A stretch of DNA of 64,000 bases from Blautia schinkii DSM 10518 (GCA_000702025.1 JNKJ01000007.1:284554-348553), one strand, 5' to 3'; positions 43,819-55,577 are shown, counted from the first letter of the stretch. Notes: generated from the sequence alone by a model not told the origin. Program-made: numbers and translations.

Positions 43819-43895
43819 CTCACCCTAACTGGAACTTCGCGTAACGAGCAATTACCGTGCACATCAATAAAAATATCAAAAGTCAGGAGGCCCCT

Positions 43896-44747
43896 ATGAA
43901 AAAAGAAAAAAAATATGCTGTCATAGCCTTGGCAATGATTATCCTAATAGCAGCTCTATTTCTTCTTTTGGCTGTAATATTAAGAAAAGACGATGCAAAC
44001 TCAAACCAGACTATGCCGCATAAAGATGGTGGATTAATAGCCATGTATGTTACGTTTGGAACGGATAGTTATATTTTTGTTGACGTAAAGAATGATAGCC
44101 CGTTCACAGTACACTTTCCTAAGAAGATATACGGGATTGATGGTGAATCTATTACCCGTGAACAGTTAAAGAACGGGAATATAGTGGAGATATACGGGGA
44201 TGGTGCAATGGCGGAATCCTACCCCGCACAATATTTTGGTGTAAGTGAGATGAGAGTCATCGATGAGGGAACGGAGGCTGACTCTGAGAAATATCAGTAT
44301 ATTATCGACCAAATATATAGTGGGCCGGACCCTGCGGAACCACCGGGATTGAACGTGGAATATCGTACGTCGGAGGCGATTGCGGCGGCAGTCATACCCA
44401 GAGGTGCTTATGAATGGACTTATGTAGATAAGGAAGGAAACCATCAGACAGCAGCTACAGATGCTGCTCATGTTTTGGAGTGGGAAGAATTAAACGATGT
44501 TACCTTGAAAGCTCCCACAGATTTGAAATTAGCCTTTTATCAAATGCCGGAAGAAGTCAGCATACTACGATGGAAAAGCGAAGAGCGCAGGGAAGCGGTC
44601 GGCACGGAAATACCTGACGGAGAGGAAGTCATGCCGGAAAAAATCGAAGGTGACTGGTATATTAAAAATGCAGAAGCAGGTTATGTATACCTTGTGAGAG
44701 CAGAATGGGAAAATGGTTATGTGGAGTTTGGTTTTCTAACGGATTAA
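43896..44747 (+). CDS. Membrane-anchored extracytoplasmic protein with the domain shared by the 29237 gene
   Basis: 283 residues; AGGAGG lies 5 nt before the ATG at 43896. The N-terminal helix (YAVIALAMIILIAALFLLL) anchors it. Residues about 40-145 contain LKNGNIVEIYGDGAMAESYP, homologous to the smaller protein at 29237. A second domain of about 130 residues follows (AVIPRGAYEWTYVDKEGNHQ; GDWYIKNAEAGYVYLVRAEW), typical of Clostridia stand-alone outside domains of unknown role. The family is not recognised with certainty. It is close to element C and 58 bp before birA. Confidence 0.75.
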   Translation: MKKEKKYAVIALAMIILIAALFLLLAVILRKDDANSNQTMPHKDGGLIAMYVTFGTDSYIFVDVKNDSPFTVHFPKKIYGIDGESITREQLKNGNIVEIYGDGAMAESYPAQYFGVSEMRVIDEGTEADSEKYQYIIDQIYSGPDPAEPPGLNVEYRTSEAIAAAVIPRGAYEWTYVDKEGNHQTAATDAAHVLEWEELNDVTLKAPTDLKLAFYQMPEEVSILRWKSEERREAVGTEIPDGEEVMPEKIEGDWYIKNAEAGYVYLVRAEWENGYVEFGFLTD

Positions 44748-44805
44748 TTTGCCGCATTAAGGTTATAGGACAGGAAATTAAAGGCCATGGAATGGGGAAT
44801 ATAGG

Positions 44806-45789
44806 ATGACAGTTAAATCTAAACTTTTAGAATTGTTAGAACAGCATAAGGGAGAGACACTTTCAGGACAGGCAATAGCAACAGAGCTTGCATGTACGCG
44901 GGCCGCAGTGTGGAAAGCGGTGAAATCCCTGCGTGAAGAAGGATATACCATAGAGGCCGGACCGAACAAGGGATATATGCTTGCCAAGGAGACCAACCGC
45001 CTTTCCGTGGAGGGAATCCGACCGTTTCTCGCTAAGCCTGAGGCAGTGGTAAAGCTGTTTAAGGAAGTGGACTCTACCAACCAGGCGGCCAAAAAGCTGG
45101 CGGTGAGCGGCGAGGCGGGACATGGAGCGTTTGTGATCGCGCAGAGGCAGACAGCAGGCCGGGGCCGTAGGGGGCGGACTTTCATATCTCCGGAGGATGC
45201 GGGACTTTACCTGAGTGTGATACTAGAGCCGTCGGAAACCTTGAAGGAAAGCCTGCTGCTTACAACGGCAGCTGCCACGGCAGTGTATAAGGCCGTAAAA
45301 AAAGTATGCGGTATTTCTCTGGATATCAAATGGGTGAACGACCTGTATAACCAAGGAAAAAAGGTATGTGGAATCCTCACGGAGGCAATTACGGACTTTG
45401 AAGGGGGAACGATTGAAACTGCAATTGTGGGTATCGGGATCAACCTCTATCATGAGCCGGGCAGCTTTCCGGAAGAAATTAAGGCGGTGGTCGGAGCGCT
45501 GTACGGTGATAAGGCAGAGGCGGAGCGTATAGACCGGAATCTGTTGGCGGCGGAAATCGTGAATCTGCTCCTGGAGGAGACCAGGGAGTTAAAGCTTTCT
45601 AAAGAATACGTAGAGCATAATATCGTGCCGGGACATAAGATACAAATTATAGACGGTGAGCGGAGCCGTTTTGCCAAGGCCATTTCAATCTGTCCGGACG
45701 GCAGACTTTTGGTAGAGGAGAAGGATGGAAGTGAAACACGGTTATCATTCGGCGAGGTGTCTGTTGCCATAGAAAGACACGGAGGGTGA
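44806..45789 (+). CDS. birA: Biotin-[acetyl-CoA-carboxylase] ligase, bifunctional BirA type
   Basis: 327 residues. The N-terminal winged helix (LSGQAIATELACTRAAVWKA) makes it a biotin repressor as well as a ligase. The catalytic centre holds the biotinyl-AMP loop QTAGRGRRGRTFISP and KWVNDLYNQGKKVCGILTE. The C-terminal SH3-like domain ends the protein. It attaches biotin to carboxylase carrier proteins. No biotin genes or classical BirA operators were seen nearby. Confidence 0.95.
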   Translation: MTVKSKLLELLEQHKGETLSGQAIATELACTRAAVWKAVKSLREEGYTIEAGPNKGYMLAKETNRLSVEGIRPFLAKPEAVVKLFKEVDSTNQAAKKLAVSGEAGHGAFVIAQRQTAGRGRRGRTFISPEDAGLYLSVILEPSETLKESLLLTTAAATAVYKAVKKVCGISLDIKWVNDLYNQGKKVCGILTEAITDFEGGTIETAIVGIGINLYHEPGSFPEEIKAVVGALYGDKAEAERIDRNLLAAEIVNLLLEETRELKLSKEYVEHNIVPGHKIQIIDGERSRFAKAISICPDGRLLVEEKDGSETRLSFGEVSVAIERHGG

Positions 45790-45909
45790 GGAACTGTTTT
45801 TTGCGTAGTAGGTGTCAATAAATCACTGCAATTCAATGATTAATGTCTGAATACCTGTGACAGTTCATCAAGGCCCGAACTGTTACGAATACCTTTCTTG
45901 CGGTATCAT

Positions 45910-45958
45910 ATACTATGAGGTAAGGAGCGGCGTTCTTAAGCTCCTTTCATCATAGTAT
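45910..45958. other. Large hairpin in the birA-atpB gap
   Basis: ATACTATGA (45910-45918) and AAGGAGC (45922-45928) pair with GCTCCTT (45940-45946) and TCATAGTAT (45950-45958), interrupted by a 3x3 internal loop. A smaller AATACC/GGTAT hairpin precedes it. No T-run follows, so it may be an operator, an RNA processing site or a weak terminator. The remainder of 45960-46150 is very AT-rich with no gene. Confidence 0.55.
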
Positions 45959-46158
45959 GTAATCCCTGCAGTTTTCACAAATCATTTCTTACAGAAAAAC
46001 TTTGATTTAAGCATATTGCAATAAAATCAAAACATTTCTTTGTGTAACATTTCTAATAAAAAGTCAAAATTGTTATAGAATTAACCATTTCATTCAAAAA
46101 TCATTCATATTATACAAAAAAACATTCACTTGTTTGTGCAAAATAGTCAAAACGCATA

Positions 46159-46186
46159 TTGACTTTCCTGACTTGCGGAGTAAAAT
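46159..46186 (+). promoter_or_regulatory. Promoter of the ATP synthase operon
   Basis: TTGACT (46159-46164), 16 bp spacer, TAAAAT (46181-46186). An A/T-rich tract upstream could act as an UP element. Confidence 0.7.
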
Positions 46187-46268
46187 ATAGGAATCAAAAG
46201 TAATCCCATTAGTAACAGTTTAAAAATAAGGATTTCTTTTAAAATTGTCAATTAAAGGAGGGAGCGAA

Positions 46269-46955
46269 ACGGGTAATTTATCAAGCACATTGATGGAGGA
46301 ACTGGAAAACAAGACGGTTTTCACCATACCTGTGTTTGGCGGAATACCGGTAGCAGAGTCGGTGGTCGTCACCTGGGTCATCATGGCCGTTCTGGTGGTA
46401 CTTTCCCTGATACTGGTACGAAACCTGAGCGTGGAGAATCCAAGCCGAAAACAACTGTTGTTAGAGACAGGGATCAGTTTTCTCCAGAACTTTTTCCAGG
46501 ATATCCTGGGTGAAGAGGGGAAGCGTTATATCCCGTATCTGATGACGACCGTTATTTACATAGGAATTGCGAATATAGCCGGTGTCTTTGGCTTTACGCC
46601 GCCGACCAAGGATCTGAATGTGACCATTGGCCTGGCAGTGATGAGCATCGTGCTGATTGAGTACGCAGGTTTCCACAAAAGAGGGGCAAAGGGATTTTTG
46701 AAGAGCTTTATGGAGCCGGTCCCGATCATGCTGCCGATCAATATACTGGAGATCGCGATCCGCCCAACCTCCCTTTGTATGCGGTTGTTCGGCAATGTAC
46801 TGGGAAGCTTTGTGGTCATGAAACTTCTGGAGTTTATCTGTCCGGCAGTGCTGCCCATCCCATTCAGTCTGTATTTTGACGTTTTTGACGGGTTCATACA
46901 GGCATATGTTTTTGTTTTCCTAACCTCTTTATTTATCAAAGAGGCCATCGAATAA
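46269..46955 (+). CDS. atpB: F-type ATP synthase subunit a
   Basis: About 228 residues, a multi-spanning membrane subunit. The essential arginine lies in RPTSLCMRLFGNVLGSFVVM. It forms the ion half-channels against the c ring. The first ATG is at 46293 but has no ribosome site; the strong AAGGAGG (46255-46261) is ideally placed, 7 nt away, for an ACG at 46269 in frame (reading GNLSSTLMEELENKTVFTIP). A rare ACG start is therefore likely. No atpI gene precedes it. Confidence 0.88.
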   Translation, partial: TGNLSSTLMEELENKTVFTIPVFGGIPVAESVVVTWVIMAVLVVLSLILVRNLSVENPSRKQLLLETGISFLQNFFQDILGEEGKRYIPYLMTTVIYIGIANIAGVFGFTPPTKDLNVTIGLAVMSIVLIEYAGFHKRGAKGFLKSFMEPVPIMLPINILEIAIRPTSLCMRLFGNVLGSFVVMKLLEFICPAVLPIPFSLYFDVFDGFIQAYVFVFLTSLFIKEAIE

Positions 46956-46988
46956 AAAATCTATCTAATTTTTAGGAGGAAATGAGTT

Positions 46989-47213
46989 ATGACAAGTTTA
47001 ATCGCAATTGGAGCAGCTATCGCAGCTTTGACAGGTATTGGCGCAGGAATCGGTATTGGTATAGCAACCTCTAAGGCAGTTGAGGCCATTGCCAGACAGC
47101 CGGAAGCAGAGGGAAAGATCAGCAAGGCGCTTCTTCTCGGATGTGCGCTTGCAGAGGCAACTGCCATTTATGGTTTCGTAATCGGCCTGCTGATCATCAT
47201 TGTGTTAGGATAA
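46989..47213 (+). CDS. atpE: F-type ATP synthase subunit c
   Basis: 74 residues, two membrane helices joined by ARQPEA. The ion-binding carboxylate is E56 in [11 protein letters not shown]. In known Na+-coupled c subunits a Gln lies 33 residues before this Glu and Ser/Thr follows it. Here those places hold Ile23 and Ala57, so proton coupling is inferred. AGGAGG precedes the ATG. Confidence 0.95.
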   Translation: MTSLIAIGAAIAALTGIGAGIGIGIATSKAVEAIARQPEAEGKISKALLLGCALAEATAIYGFVIGLLIIIVLG

Positions 47214-47238
47214 GCAGGAATAGGAACCAGAAAGGCAG

Positions 47239-47748
47239 GTGGACCAGGTGATTCAGATTAATATCAACCTCGTCTTTACAATTATCAACCTGATTGTTCT
47301 TTATCTTTTGATGAAAAAGTTCCTGTTCGGTCCGGTCATCCGGGTGATGGAGCAGAGAAAGTCCATGATCGACCAGCAGTTCGCCGGTGCGAAGGAAAAT
47401 GAACAGAAAGCATTGGAGCTTAAAGACCAGTATGAGGAGGCTCTCAAATCCGCCAAGGAGGAGTCCTTCCGTATCATGGACCAGGCAAAGGGGGAGGCTA
47501 AGGCCCAGGCAGAACGCATTATGCAGGATGCCGGAGCCCAGGCGGATGAAATCCTTGCCAAGGCCAGGGAGGATATACGCTTAGAGCAGGAAGCTGCCAT
47601 GAAGGAAATGGAAGGCAAGGTTGCCAGGCTTGCTCTTGACGCAGCGGCGAAGATCCTGGGAGAGAAAAGCGGCAGTGAGCAGGATTTGTCTCTCTACGAT
47701 CAATTTATAGAAAAAGCAGGTGATCCCTATGACAGAAACGTGCATTAA
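47239..47748 (+). CDS. atpF: F-type ATP synthase subunit b
   Basis: 169 residues from a GTG. One N-terminal helix (INLVFTIINLIVLYLLMKKF) and a long charged coiled coil make the peripheral stalk. A GTG three codons later (47248) is also possible. Its 3' end overlaps atpH by 20 nt. Confidence 0.93.
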   Translation: MDQVIQININLVFTIINLIVLYLLMKKFLFGPVIRVMEQRKSMIDQQFAGAKENEQKALELKDQYEEALKSAKEESFRIMDQAKGEAKAQAERIMQDAGAQADEILAKAREDIRLEQEAAMKEMEGKVARLALDAAAKILGEKSGSEQDLSLYDQFIEKAGDPYDRNVH

Positions 47749-48232
47749 TTATGCAAAAGCTTTGTACGGCCTATCTGTCCCGGAGGATCAGGTAAAGGAG
47801 ACTGAGGAGATTTTCAGAGCGGTGCCGCAGGCAGGCTCACTTCTCGATAATCCACTGGTGTCATTAAAAGAAAAAGAGCAAGTGATCCGGCGGATTTTCC
47901 CCGCACAGATGCAGAATTTCCTAAAAACCGCATGTAAATACCACAGAATCGGCTGTATCGGCGATATCCTGACCGCATACCATGCTTACTGTGAGGAGCA
48001 GAGAGGCGTTTTACAGGCGCAGTTGTTTTATGTCACGTTACCCAAAGCAGACCAGATTGAGAAAATGAAAGAATTTCTCTGCAGAGAATTTTCCGCCAAG
48101 GAGGCAAAGCTTACCCTTAAGGAGGATAAAAGCCTGATCGGAGGATTTATTCTCCGGGTAGGGGACCGCGAGTATGACTGGAGCCTGCGGGGACGCTATC
48201 TGAAACTGGAACAGAAATTAACCCGGAGGTGA
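47729..48232 (+). CDS. atpH: F-type ATP synthase subunit delta
   Basis: 167 residues of the OSCP/delta fold, capping the alpha-beta crown and joining it to the stalk. It begins [20 protein letters not shown] and ends [20 protein letters not shown], the family C-terminal signature. The ATG at 47729 has AGGTGA 5 nt upstream; the frame also opens at a GTG (47720). It overlaps atpF. Confidence 0.92.
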   Translation: MTETCINYAKALYGLSVPEDQVKETEEIFRAVPQAGSLLDNPLVSLKEKEQVIRRIFPAQMQNFLKTACKYHRIGCIGDILTAYHAYCEEQRGVLQAQLFYVTLPKADQIEKMKEFLCREFSAKEAKLTLKEDKSLIGGFILRVGDREYDWSLRGRYLKLEQKLTRR

Positions 48233-48239
48233 AAATAAA

Positions 48240-49748
48240 TTGAGTGCAATCAATCCAGATGAAATCATTTCGATTCTCAAGGAAGAAATAAAGAATTATG
48301 ACGAAATCAGCAAGGACCAGGAAGTCGGCACTGTCATCTCCGTGGGAGACGGCATTGCCACCGTGTACGGCATTGAACATGCGATGTACGGTGAGGTAGT
48401 GACTTTCGAGAACGGCCTTAAGGGCATGGTCCAGGATATCCGCGCAAACAGCATGGGCTGTATACTTTTCGGAAAGGATACCGGTATCCGGGAGGGTACC
48501 AAGGTTGCCAGGACCCAGAAGCAGGCGGGTGTGCCGGTGGGCGAAGGATTTATCGGCAGGATTGTCAATGCCCTGGGCGCTCCCATCGACGGCAAGGGTG
48601 AGATCAAAGAGCAGGGGTACCGTCCTGTTGAGAATCCCGCGCCGGGCATCATTGACCGCAAGTCTGTAAGCGTGCCGCTTGAGACAGGAATCCTCTCCAT
48701 TGACTCCATGTTTCCCATCGGACGCGGGCAGAGAGAGCTGATCATCGGAGACAGGCAGACAGGAAAAACTTCTATCGCCATTGACGCCATCCTCAATCAA
48801 AAGGGCAAGGATGTGATCTGTATTTATGTGGCGATCGGACAGAAAGCGTCAACAGTCGCAAAAATCGTATCAACACTGGAGAAACACGGCGCACTGGAGT
48901 ATACAACCGTATTTGCCTCCACAGCCAGCGATTGTGCGCCTCTTCAATATATCGTGCCTTATGCGGGAACGGCACTGGCCGAATACTTCATGTATCAGGG
49001 CAAAGATGTGCTCATTGTGTATGACGATCTGTCAAAGCACGCAGTGGCTTACCGTGCGCTGTCCCTGCTTTTGGAACGGTCACCGGGGCGTGAGGCTTAT
49101 CCGGGAGATGTTTTCTATCTTCATTCCAGACTTTTGGAGCGTTCCAGCCGTCTGAGCGATGAGGCGGGCGGAGGCTCGATCACCGCACTGCCCATCATTG
49201 AGACGCAGGCAGGAGATGTTTCCGCTTACATACCGACAAACGTGATCTCCATCACCGACGGGCAGATTTTCCTGGAGAGCGATCTTTTCTTTGCAGGAAT
49301 GCGCCCGGCTGTGAATGTGGGACTTTCCGTATCCCGAGTGGGCGGAGCTGCTCAGGCCAAGGCAATGAAAAAAGCCTCCGGCAGTGTGCGTATCGATCTG
49401 GCCCAATACAGGGAGATGGAGGTATTTACCCAGTTCAGCTCAGACCTTGACGAAGCGACCATGGCTCAGCTCAAATATGGAAGCTGTCTGATGGAGCTTC
49501 TTAAACAGCCGCTTTGTGCGCCCATGAGCCTGCATGAGCAGGTGATCACGCTCTGCGCAGCCACACACAAGACAATGGTCGATGTGGAGAAAAAGAAGCT
49601 GAAGCAGTATCAGAGAGATTTGCTGGAGTATTTTGACAATGTATACCCGGAAATCGGCAGAGAGATTGAGGAGACGAGAGAGCTTTCCGATGAGGTGATA
49701 CAGAAAATCGTAAAGGCGGCCGAAGAATTCCGGGATAAGAGCAGGTAG
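48240..49748 (+). CDS. atpA: F-type ATP synthase subunit alpha
   Basis: 502 residues, start TTG with GGAGGTG 8 nt upstream. The non-catalytic nucleotide site has [17 protein letters not shown]; the family signature follows as [17 protein letters not shown]. Length and motifs are complete. Second-largest gene block of the operon, 7 bp after atpH. Confidence 0.97.
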   Translation: MSAINPDEIISILKEEIKNYDEISKDQEVGTVISVGDGIATVYGIEHAMYGEVVTFENGLKGMVQDIRANSMGCILFGKDTGIREGTKVARTQKQAGVPVGEGFIGRIVNALGAPIDGKGEIKEQGYRPVENPAPGIIDRKSVSVPLETGILSIDSMFPIGRGQRELIIGDRQTGKTSIAIDAILNQKGKDVICIYVAIGQKASTVAKIVSTLEKHGALEYTTVFASTASDCAPLQYIVPYAGTALAEYFMYQGKDVLIVYDDLSKHAVAYRALSLLLERSPGREAYPGDVFYLHSRLLERSSRLSDEAGGGSITALPIIETQAGDVSAYIPTNVISITDGQIFLESDLFFAGMRPAVNVGLSVSRVGGAAQAKAMKKASGSVRIDLAQYREMEVFTQFSSDLDEATMAQLKYGSCLMELLKQPLCAPMSLHEQVITLCAATHKTMVDVEKKKLKQYQRDLLEYFDNVYPEIGREIEETRELSDEVIQKIVKAAEEFRDKSR

Positions 49749-49756
49749 GTGTTAAT

Positions 49757-52047
<2,291 letters not shown>

Positions 52048-52057
52048 GGAGCGGCTT

Positions 52058-52471
52058 ATGACAGATACATTTGGACTGGAAATCTACGCCAGCAACAAAT
52101 TGGTCTATGCCGGACGTGCGAGGAAGCTTGTGCTGCCTGCTGTGGACGGCGAACAGGCGCTTCTGGCCCATCATGCCAATATCGTGGCAGCCGTGGTACC
52201 CGGGGAGATTCGCTTTGAGAGCGAGGACGGGGTACAGAGTATCATGGCTGTGAGCAACGGCTTTGTGGAGATGGTGAATAACCGGGCCAAGCTTTTCTGC
52301 CTTACGGTGGAGCGGCCGGAGGAAATCGATATCCGCCGTGCCGAGGAAGCCAGGGAGCGCGCGGAGGAGCAGCTCCGCCAGAAGCAGAGCATCCAGGAGT
52401 ACCATATGAATCAGATGGCCCTGGCCAGGGCAATGACGCGCCTGCGCGTGACCAGAAAGCAGGATGTATAA
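52058..52471 (+). CDS. atpC: F-type ATP synthase subunit epsilon
   Basis: 137 residues. The N-terminal beta sandwich (VLPAVDGEQALLAHHANIVA) is followed by a C-terminal helical hairpin (RRAEEARERAEEQLRQKQ) that can inhibit ATP hydrolysis. AAGGAG lies 6 nt before the ATG. It is the last gene of the operon; a strong terminator follows at 52546. Confidence 0.95.
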   Translation: MTDTFGLEIYASNKLVYAGRARKLVLPAVDGEQALLAHHANIVAAVVPGEIRFESEDGVQSIMAVSNGFVEMVNNRAKLFCLTVERPEEIDIRRAEEARERAEEQLRQKQSIQEYHMNQMALARAMTRLRVTRKQDV

Positions 52472-52545
52472 GTCCGAAGACGCAGCCGCGTTATCCCGCG
52501 GACGGTTATGGCTTCAGACAAAGGAATATGAATGTTACAGGTTCG

Positions 52546-52594
52546 GAACCTTGTGTGCTATGATAATCATATCAAAAGTGCACAGGGTTCTTTT
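52546..52594 (+). terminator. Terminator of the ATP synthase operon
   Basis: A 13-position stem joins GAACCTTGTGTGC (52546-52558) and GTGCACAGGGTTC (52578-52590), including G-U pairs, followed by TTTT. Confidence 0.8.
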
Positions 52595-52664
52595 AGCTAA
52601 GAGACAAGAAGTTATTTTTTTACACGTCAGCCATTTGGCGGGGAGTGACTCAGGGGGAAAAAGT

Positions 52665-53540
52665 ATGAAAAAGTTAAGGAGATGGTTCACAGGGCTGCTG
52701 GCAGCAATGATTCTTGCATCCGCGCCCGCAGCAGCAAATGAGGTATCTGCCGCGTCTGCAGAGAGCAGGTACACCGTAAATCCCAGCATTACCACATTGC
52801 AGACAAACTGTACCTATAATTATTACGATGTAACCGGAGACGGAAAGACAGACAGCCTTGCGCTGGAAGCAGCCAGCTATGATTCTTTCAATACAGGAAA
52901 ACAGGGCTATCTGAAAATTTACATTAACGGAGAAAACGCATTTACGCTCAACGACCCTTATTACAAGGGCGACGCCACCTGGAAATATGATGTAAAGCTC
53001 TGTACCTTAAATAATAGTGAAGTGTTCTTCTTTATCCGCACATGCAGTGAGACAGGGTACTACAATTTCTGCAGACTTTATCGTTATGACAACGGCAGTC
53101 TGAAATCAGTGCTCAATCTGAAGAATACATATAAGAATATTTTCCACCACCGGGAACGGATGGATGTGGCAAATGTGACGGGAAACCGCATTCAGATGCA
53201 GTGGTACGGACAGCTTGGCGCAGTGGGAGCTTTGAACTGGATAGTCGAGTACAGATGGGACAGCGGCAAATTTTACCGAACCGGCAAAACCTGTCCGGTA
53301 CTTCCGGATGAGAAGGAAAGAAGCTTTACCGCATCGAAAAGCTTCCGCGCATATACCACAGCGGCCCTTAAGCAAAAAGCTTTCACTGTACATAAGGGAG
53401 ATATCCTTAAGGTTACACAGGTTTACAATAACTCGAAATACGCCTTTGTCCGTCTGACGAACGAGAAAGGCAAAGCGGGCTGGATTCCCTGCCCCAATAC
53501 GCATAGTCCATATTTCAAGGAAGCCATGTATGTGGGATGA
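52665..53540 (+). CDS. Secreted protein with Ca-binding-like repeat and C-terminal SH3-like domain
   Basis: 291 residues. A signal peptide (MKKLRRWFTGLLAAMILASA, cleavage near AAA-NEV or VSA-A) is followed by YYDVTGDGKTDSLALE, an aspartate-rich loop of the FG-GAP/dockerin kind. The C-terminal 70 residues look like a bacterial SH3 domain (FTVHKGDILKVTQVYNNSKY; KGKAGWIPC). It is homologous in layout to the next gene. The function is unknown; cell-wall association is inferred. An upstream open frame from 52464 lacks a ribosome site. Confidence 0.75.
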   Translation: MKKLRRWFTGLLAAMILASAPAAANEVSAASAESRYTVNPSITTLQTNCTYNYYDVTGDGKTDSLALEAASYDSFNTGKQGYLKIYINGENAFTLNDPYYKGDATWKYDVKLCTLNNSEVFFFIRTCSETGYYNFCRLYRYDNGSLKSVLNLKNTYKNIFHHRERMDVANVTGNRIQMQWYGQLGAVGALNWIVEYRWDSGKFYRTGKTCPVLPDEKERSFTASKSFRAYTTAALKQKAFTVHKGDILKVTQVYNNSKYAFVRLTNEKGKAGWIPCPNTHSPYFKEAMYVG

Positions 53541-53597
53541 TCGTACCGAAGCTTCTGAGAGTGATAAGTTTTAAGGTTTCAGGAAGGAGGAAGTGTT

Positions 53598-54440
53598 ATG
53601 AAAACAAATAGATTATTTAAATATTTTATGATTGCAGTGTTGATGATGGGCATTGCAATGATTCCGACAAAGGCGGTAGAGGCTGCAAATACAACCTCGG
53701 TGACAATAAAGGCGGACAAGAAGTATACAGCATATGATATTACCGGAGACAGGAAAAAGGATACCTTTTATATTAAGACAATACCGGATAAATACGATGG
53801 CTATAGCACGGCAGTTTTATCCATAAACGGAAAAGCTGCATGGCAGATAAAAAATACTCGTTTTTCCGATATGAAAGCGAGGCTGATCACCTTGTCAAAC
53901 GGGAAGCCATTCATTTATCTTTATGCGGTAGCAGATAACGGAGACGGTCCGGTATGCGGACTTTTCCAGTACAACAAAGGCAAGCTTCGCCAGGTGATAA
54001 ACTTTCAAACACTGTTCAAGACTTACGGGATTCATCAGAGCGGCGATATTGTGAAGCTTGGCAAGGACAGACTTACGGCTCGTTTTTACGTAATGTCTTA
54101 TTCACTGGGACCGTCGTATGTTGATTATACATACGCATACCAGTCAGGGACTCTTAAGCGTACCAGTACCACAGGAAGCTTTTACTATCCCACAGGCAAA
54201 AACACCCGGACACTTACAGTGAACAAAGCCATAAACGCGTACAAGACAGCCGGCTCCAATACCAGAGCTTTCACCCTGAAAAAGGGAAACCGTGTGACCC
54301 TCGGCAAATGCTGGGTCAACAACGGCAAGGTATATCTGCAGGTGAAATATAACGGAAGATATGGCTGGGTAAAGGCTCTCAACAAAGCGCCGCAAAACAA
54401 TAACCAAAAGCAATTCTCAAATGTACAGTATGCCGGATAA
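53598..54440 (+). CDS. Secreted protein, tandem paralogue of the preceding gene
   Basis: 280 residues, signal peptide ending near VEA-AN. It has the same plan: AYDITGDRKKDTFYIK (matching YYDVTGDGKTDSLAL), a middle beta-rich part, and a C-terminal SH3-like segment (FTLKKGNRVTLGKCWVNNGK; YNGRYGWVKAL). The loop has lost some acidic residues. AAGGAGGAAG precedes the ATG. The pair arose by duplication and has diverged strongly. Confidence 0.75.
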   Translation: MKTNRLFKYFMIAVLMMGIAMIPTKAVEAANTTSVTIKADKKYTAYDITGDRKKDTFYIKTIPDKYDGYSTAVLSINGKAAWQIKNTRFSDMKARLITLSNGKPFIYLYAVADNGDGPVCGLFQYNKGKLRQVINFQTLFKTYGIHQSGDIVKLGKDRLTARFYVMSYSLGPSYVDYTYAYQSGTLKRTSTTGSFYYPTGKNTRTLTVNKAINAYKTAGSNTRAFTLKKGNRVTLGKCWVNNGKVYLQVKYNGRYGWVKALNKAPQNNNQKQFSNVQYAG

Positions 54441-54454
54441 CATGAAATAAAAAT

Positions 54455-54495
54455 AGCAGGTAAGCTTATCTTCTTTAAGCCTACCTGCTGTTTTT
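54455..54495. terminator. Bidirectional terminator between secreted paralogues and the sigma-factor operon
   Basis: AGCAGGTAAGCTT (54455-54467) pairs with AAGCCTACCTGCT (54477-54489) with one bulge, followed by TTTTT and preceded by AAAAA, so it serves both strands. Confidence 0.82.
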
Positions 54496-54781
54496 ATGAT
54501 AGATAATGATGGATTGAGAACTCTGCGCAGGCCATTCCTATGGTGAACACCACGATTACCAGCATCAGGAAGATCGCCGGAGCGTCGTAAACGAATTTGA
54601 TCTTGGTGCTGCGAAAGTTGGCCACGAGAATTTCGATACCCAGCGAGATGAATACCACCGGCCAGCACCGGCTGATGATATCATAGCTGAGCTGCGGGAT
54701 GAAGATGCGGATCAGCATAAGGGTACCGGCAATGATCAACATCCCGCCAAAGGTATAGCTTCCGACTCTATGCGTTTTCAT
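54494..54781 (-). CDS. Small membrane protein (LiaF/DUF5668-like transmembrane region)
   Basis: 95 residues with three predicted helices (FGGMLIIAGTLMLIRIFIPQ; CWPVVFISLGIEILVANF; APAIFLMLVIVVFTIGMACA). The first two resemble the LiaF-type N-terminal membrane unit. It is the last gene of the ECF sigma operon and overlaps the upstream gene by 14 bp. The role is probably envelope stress sensing; this is inference. Confidence 0.7.
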   Translation of the reverse strand: MKTHRVGSYTFGGMLIIAGTLMLIRIFIPQLSYDIISRCWPVVFISLGIEILVANFRSTKIKFVYDAPAIFLMLVIVVFTIGMACAEFSIHHYLS

Positions 54782-55577
54782 CCTTTATCAACTCCTCTTC
54801 AGGATAAGGCGGATACTCATCCGCGGATTTTACTGTATCGTCTTTAGTCTCTGCGAAAGGAGCCGCGGGTTCGTCTGCGGTGTAAACCGGAGGCTGCACT
54901 TCCGTGTTCTGATAATAATTGGCCGGTGCTTCGTTGTCCCGGAATGGGCGGCGGTTCTCAAAGGGACGCTCTTCGTTACGGGCTGGGTCAGGCTCATCTG
55001 ACTGCTGGAAAGGACGGTATGGCTCCCAGTAATGCTCCCGTGAGCTTTCGTCACGCTCCTTATCCTTTAACTGATGCTTCTTATCAGAAAGAATGTAGAA
55101 GCCGGCAATCACAATTGCAATGGCTATGATAATCTGCGGCAGCTGGTAAGAAATTTCCCTCACTACACCAGCCAGGAATCCCGGCAGAACCCAATACAAA
55201 ATATCAGAGAAATTATTCCAAAGTATGGAAAAACCAAATACGATCAGCAGTACGGCCACCAGGGTGCGGTATTTGTGAAAAAATGTATTGCCTTCACCGA
55301 TAAATTCCTCAAAGTGAAGAATGTAGCTGTCCTCCAGAGAATAAAACTCCTCCTCAGACAATGATTTTAAGTTGTGTACGTTAAAGAAGCTGTAAAGCCA
55401 GATGACCGGGACAAACATTACCAGCCAGTCCATTCCGGTTCCTGCACCCAGTGCAAACAGTGACCAGAAAAGCAGCATAATACTGAGACCCTGTCTGCGA
55501 AAGCCCATGTACAGTTCGCCGGCACCGGGAATCAGTGAAGCGAGAAACAGAAAAAATCCTCTTTTTTGTTTAATCAT
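54768..55577 (-). CDS. TM2-like multi-spanning membrane protein with acidic cytoplasmic tail
   Basis: 269 residues. It starts IKQKRGFFLFLASLIPGAGE followed by LYMGFRRQGLSIM, typical of TM2/DUF5683-like envelope proteins. Four or five helices are followed by a tail rich in Asp, Glu, Pro and Asn (DEPDPARNEERPFENRRPF). ATG at 55577 has GGAGG 7 nt upstream; an ATG at 55592 is also in frame. It lies between the anti-sigma gene and the LiaF-like gene. Confidence 0.72.
   Translation of the reverse strand: MIKQKRGFFLFLASLIPGAGELYMGFRRQGLSIMLLFWSLFALGAGTGMDWLVMFVPVIWLYSFFNVHNLKSLSEEEFYSLEDSYILHFEEFIGEGNTFFHKYRTLVAVLLIVFGFSILWNNFSDILYWVLPGFLAGVVREISYQLPQIIIAIAIVIAGFYILSDKKHQLKDKERDESSREHYWEPYRPFQQSDEPDPARNEERPFENRRPFRDNEAPANYYQNTEVQPPVYTADEPAAPFAETKDDTVKSADEYPPYPEEELIKDENA

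Noticed and set aside
43665..43862. 65-codon minus-strand frame
   Set aside because: It is a translation of element C's core and arm; the peptide similarity to the 43369 frame (RRVEGAGRGPGLYPWKA) only reflects the inverted repeat.
46989..47213. Na+-coupled ATP synthase
   Set aside because: The c subunit lacks the Gln and Ser/Thr ligands of Na+ binders; only the carboxylate is present.
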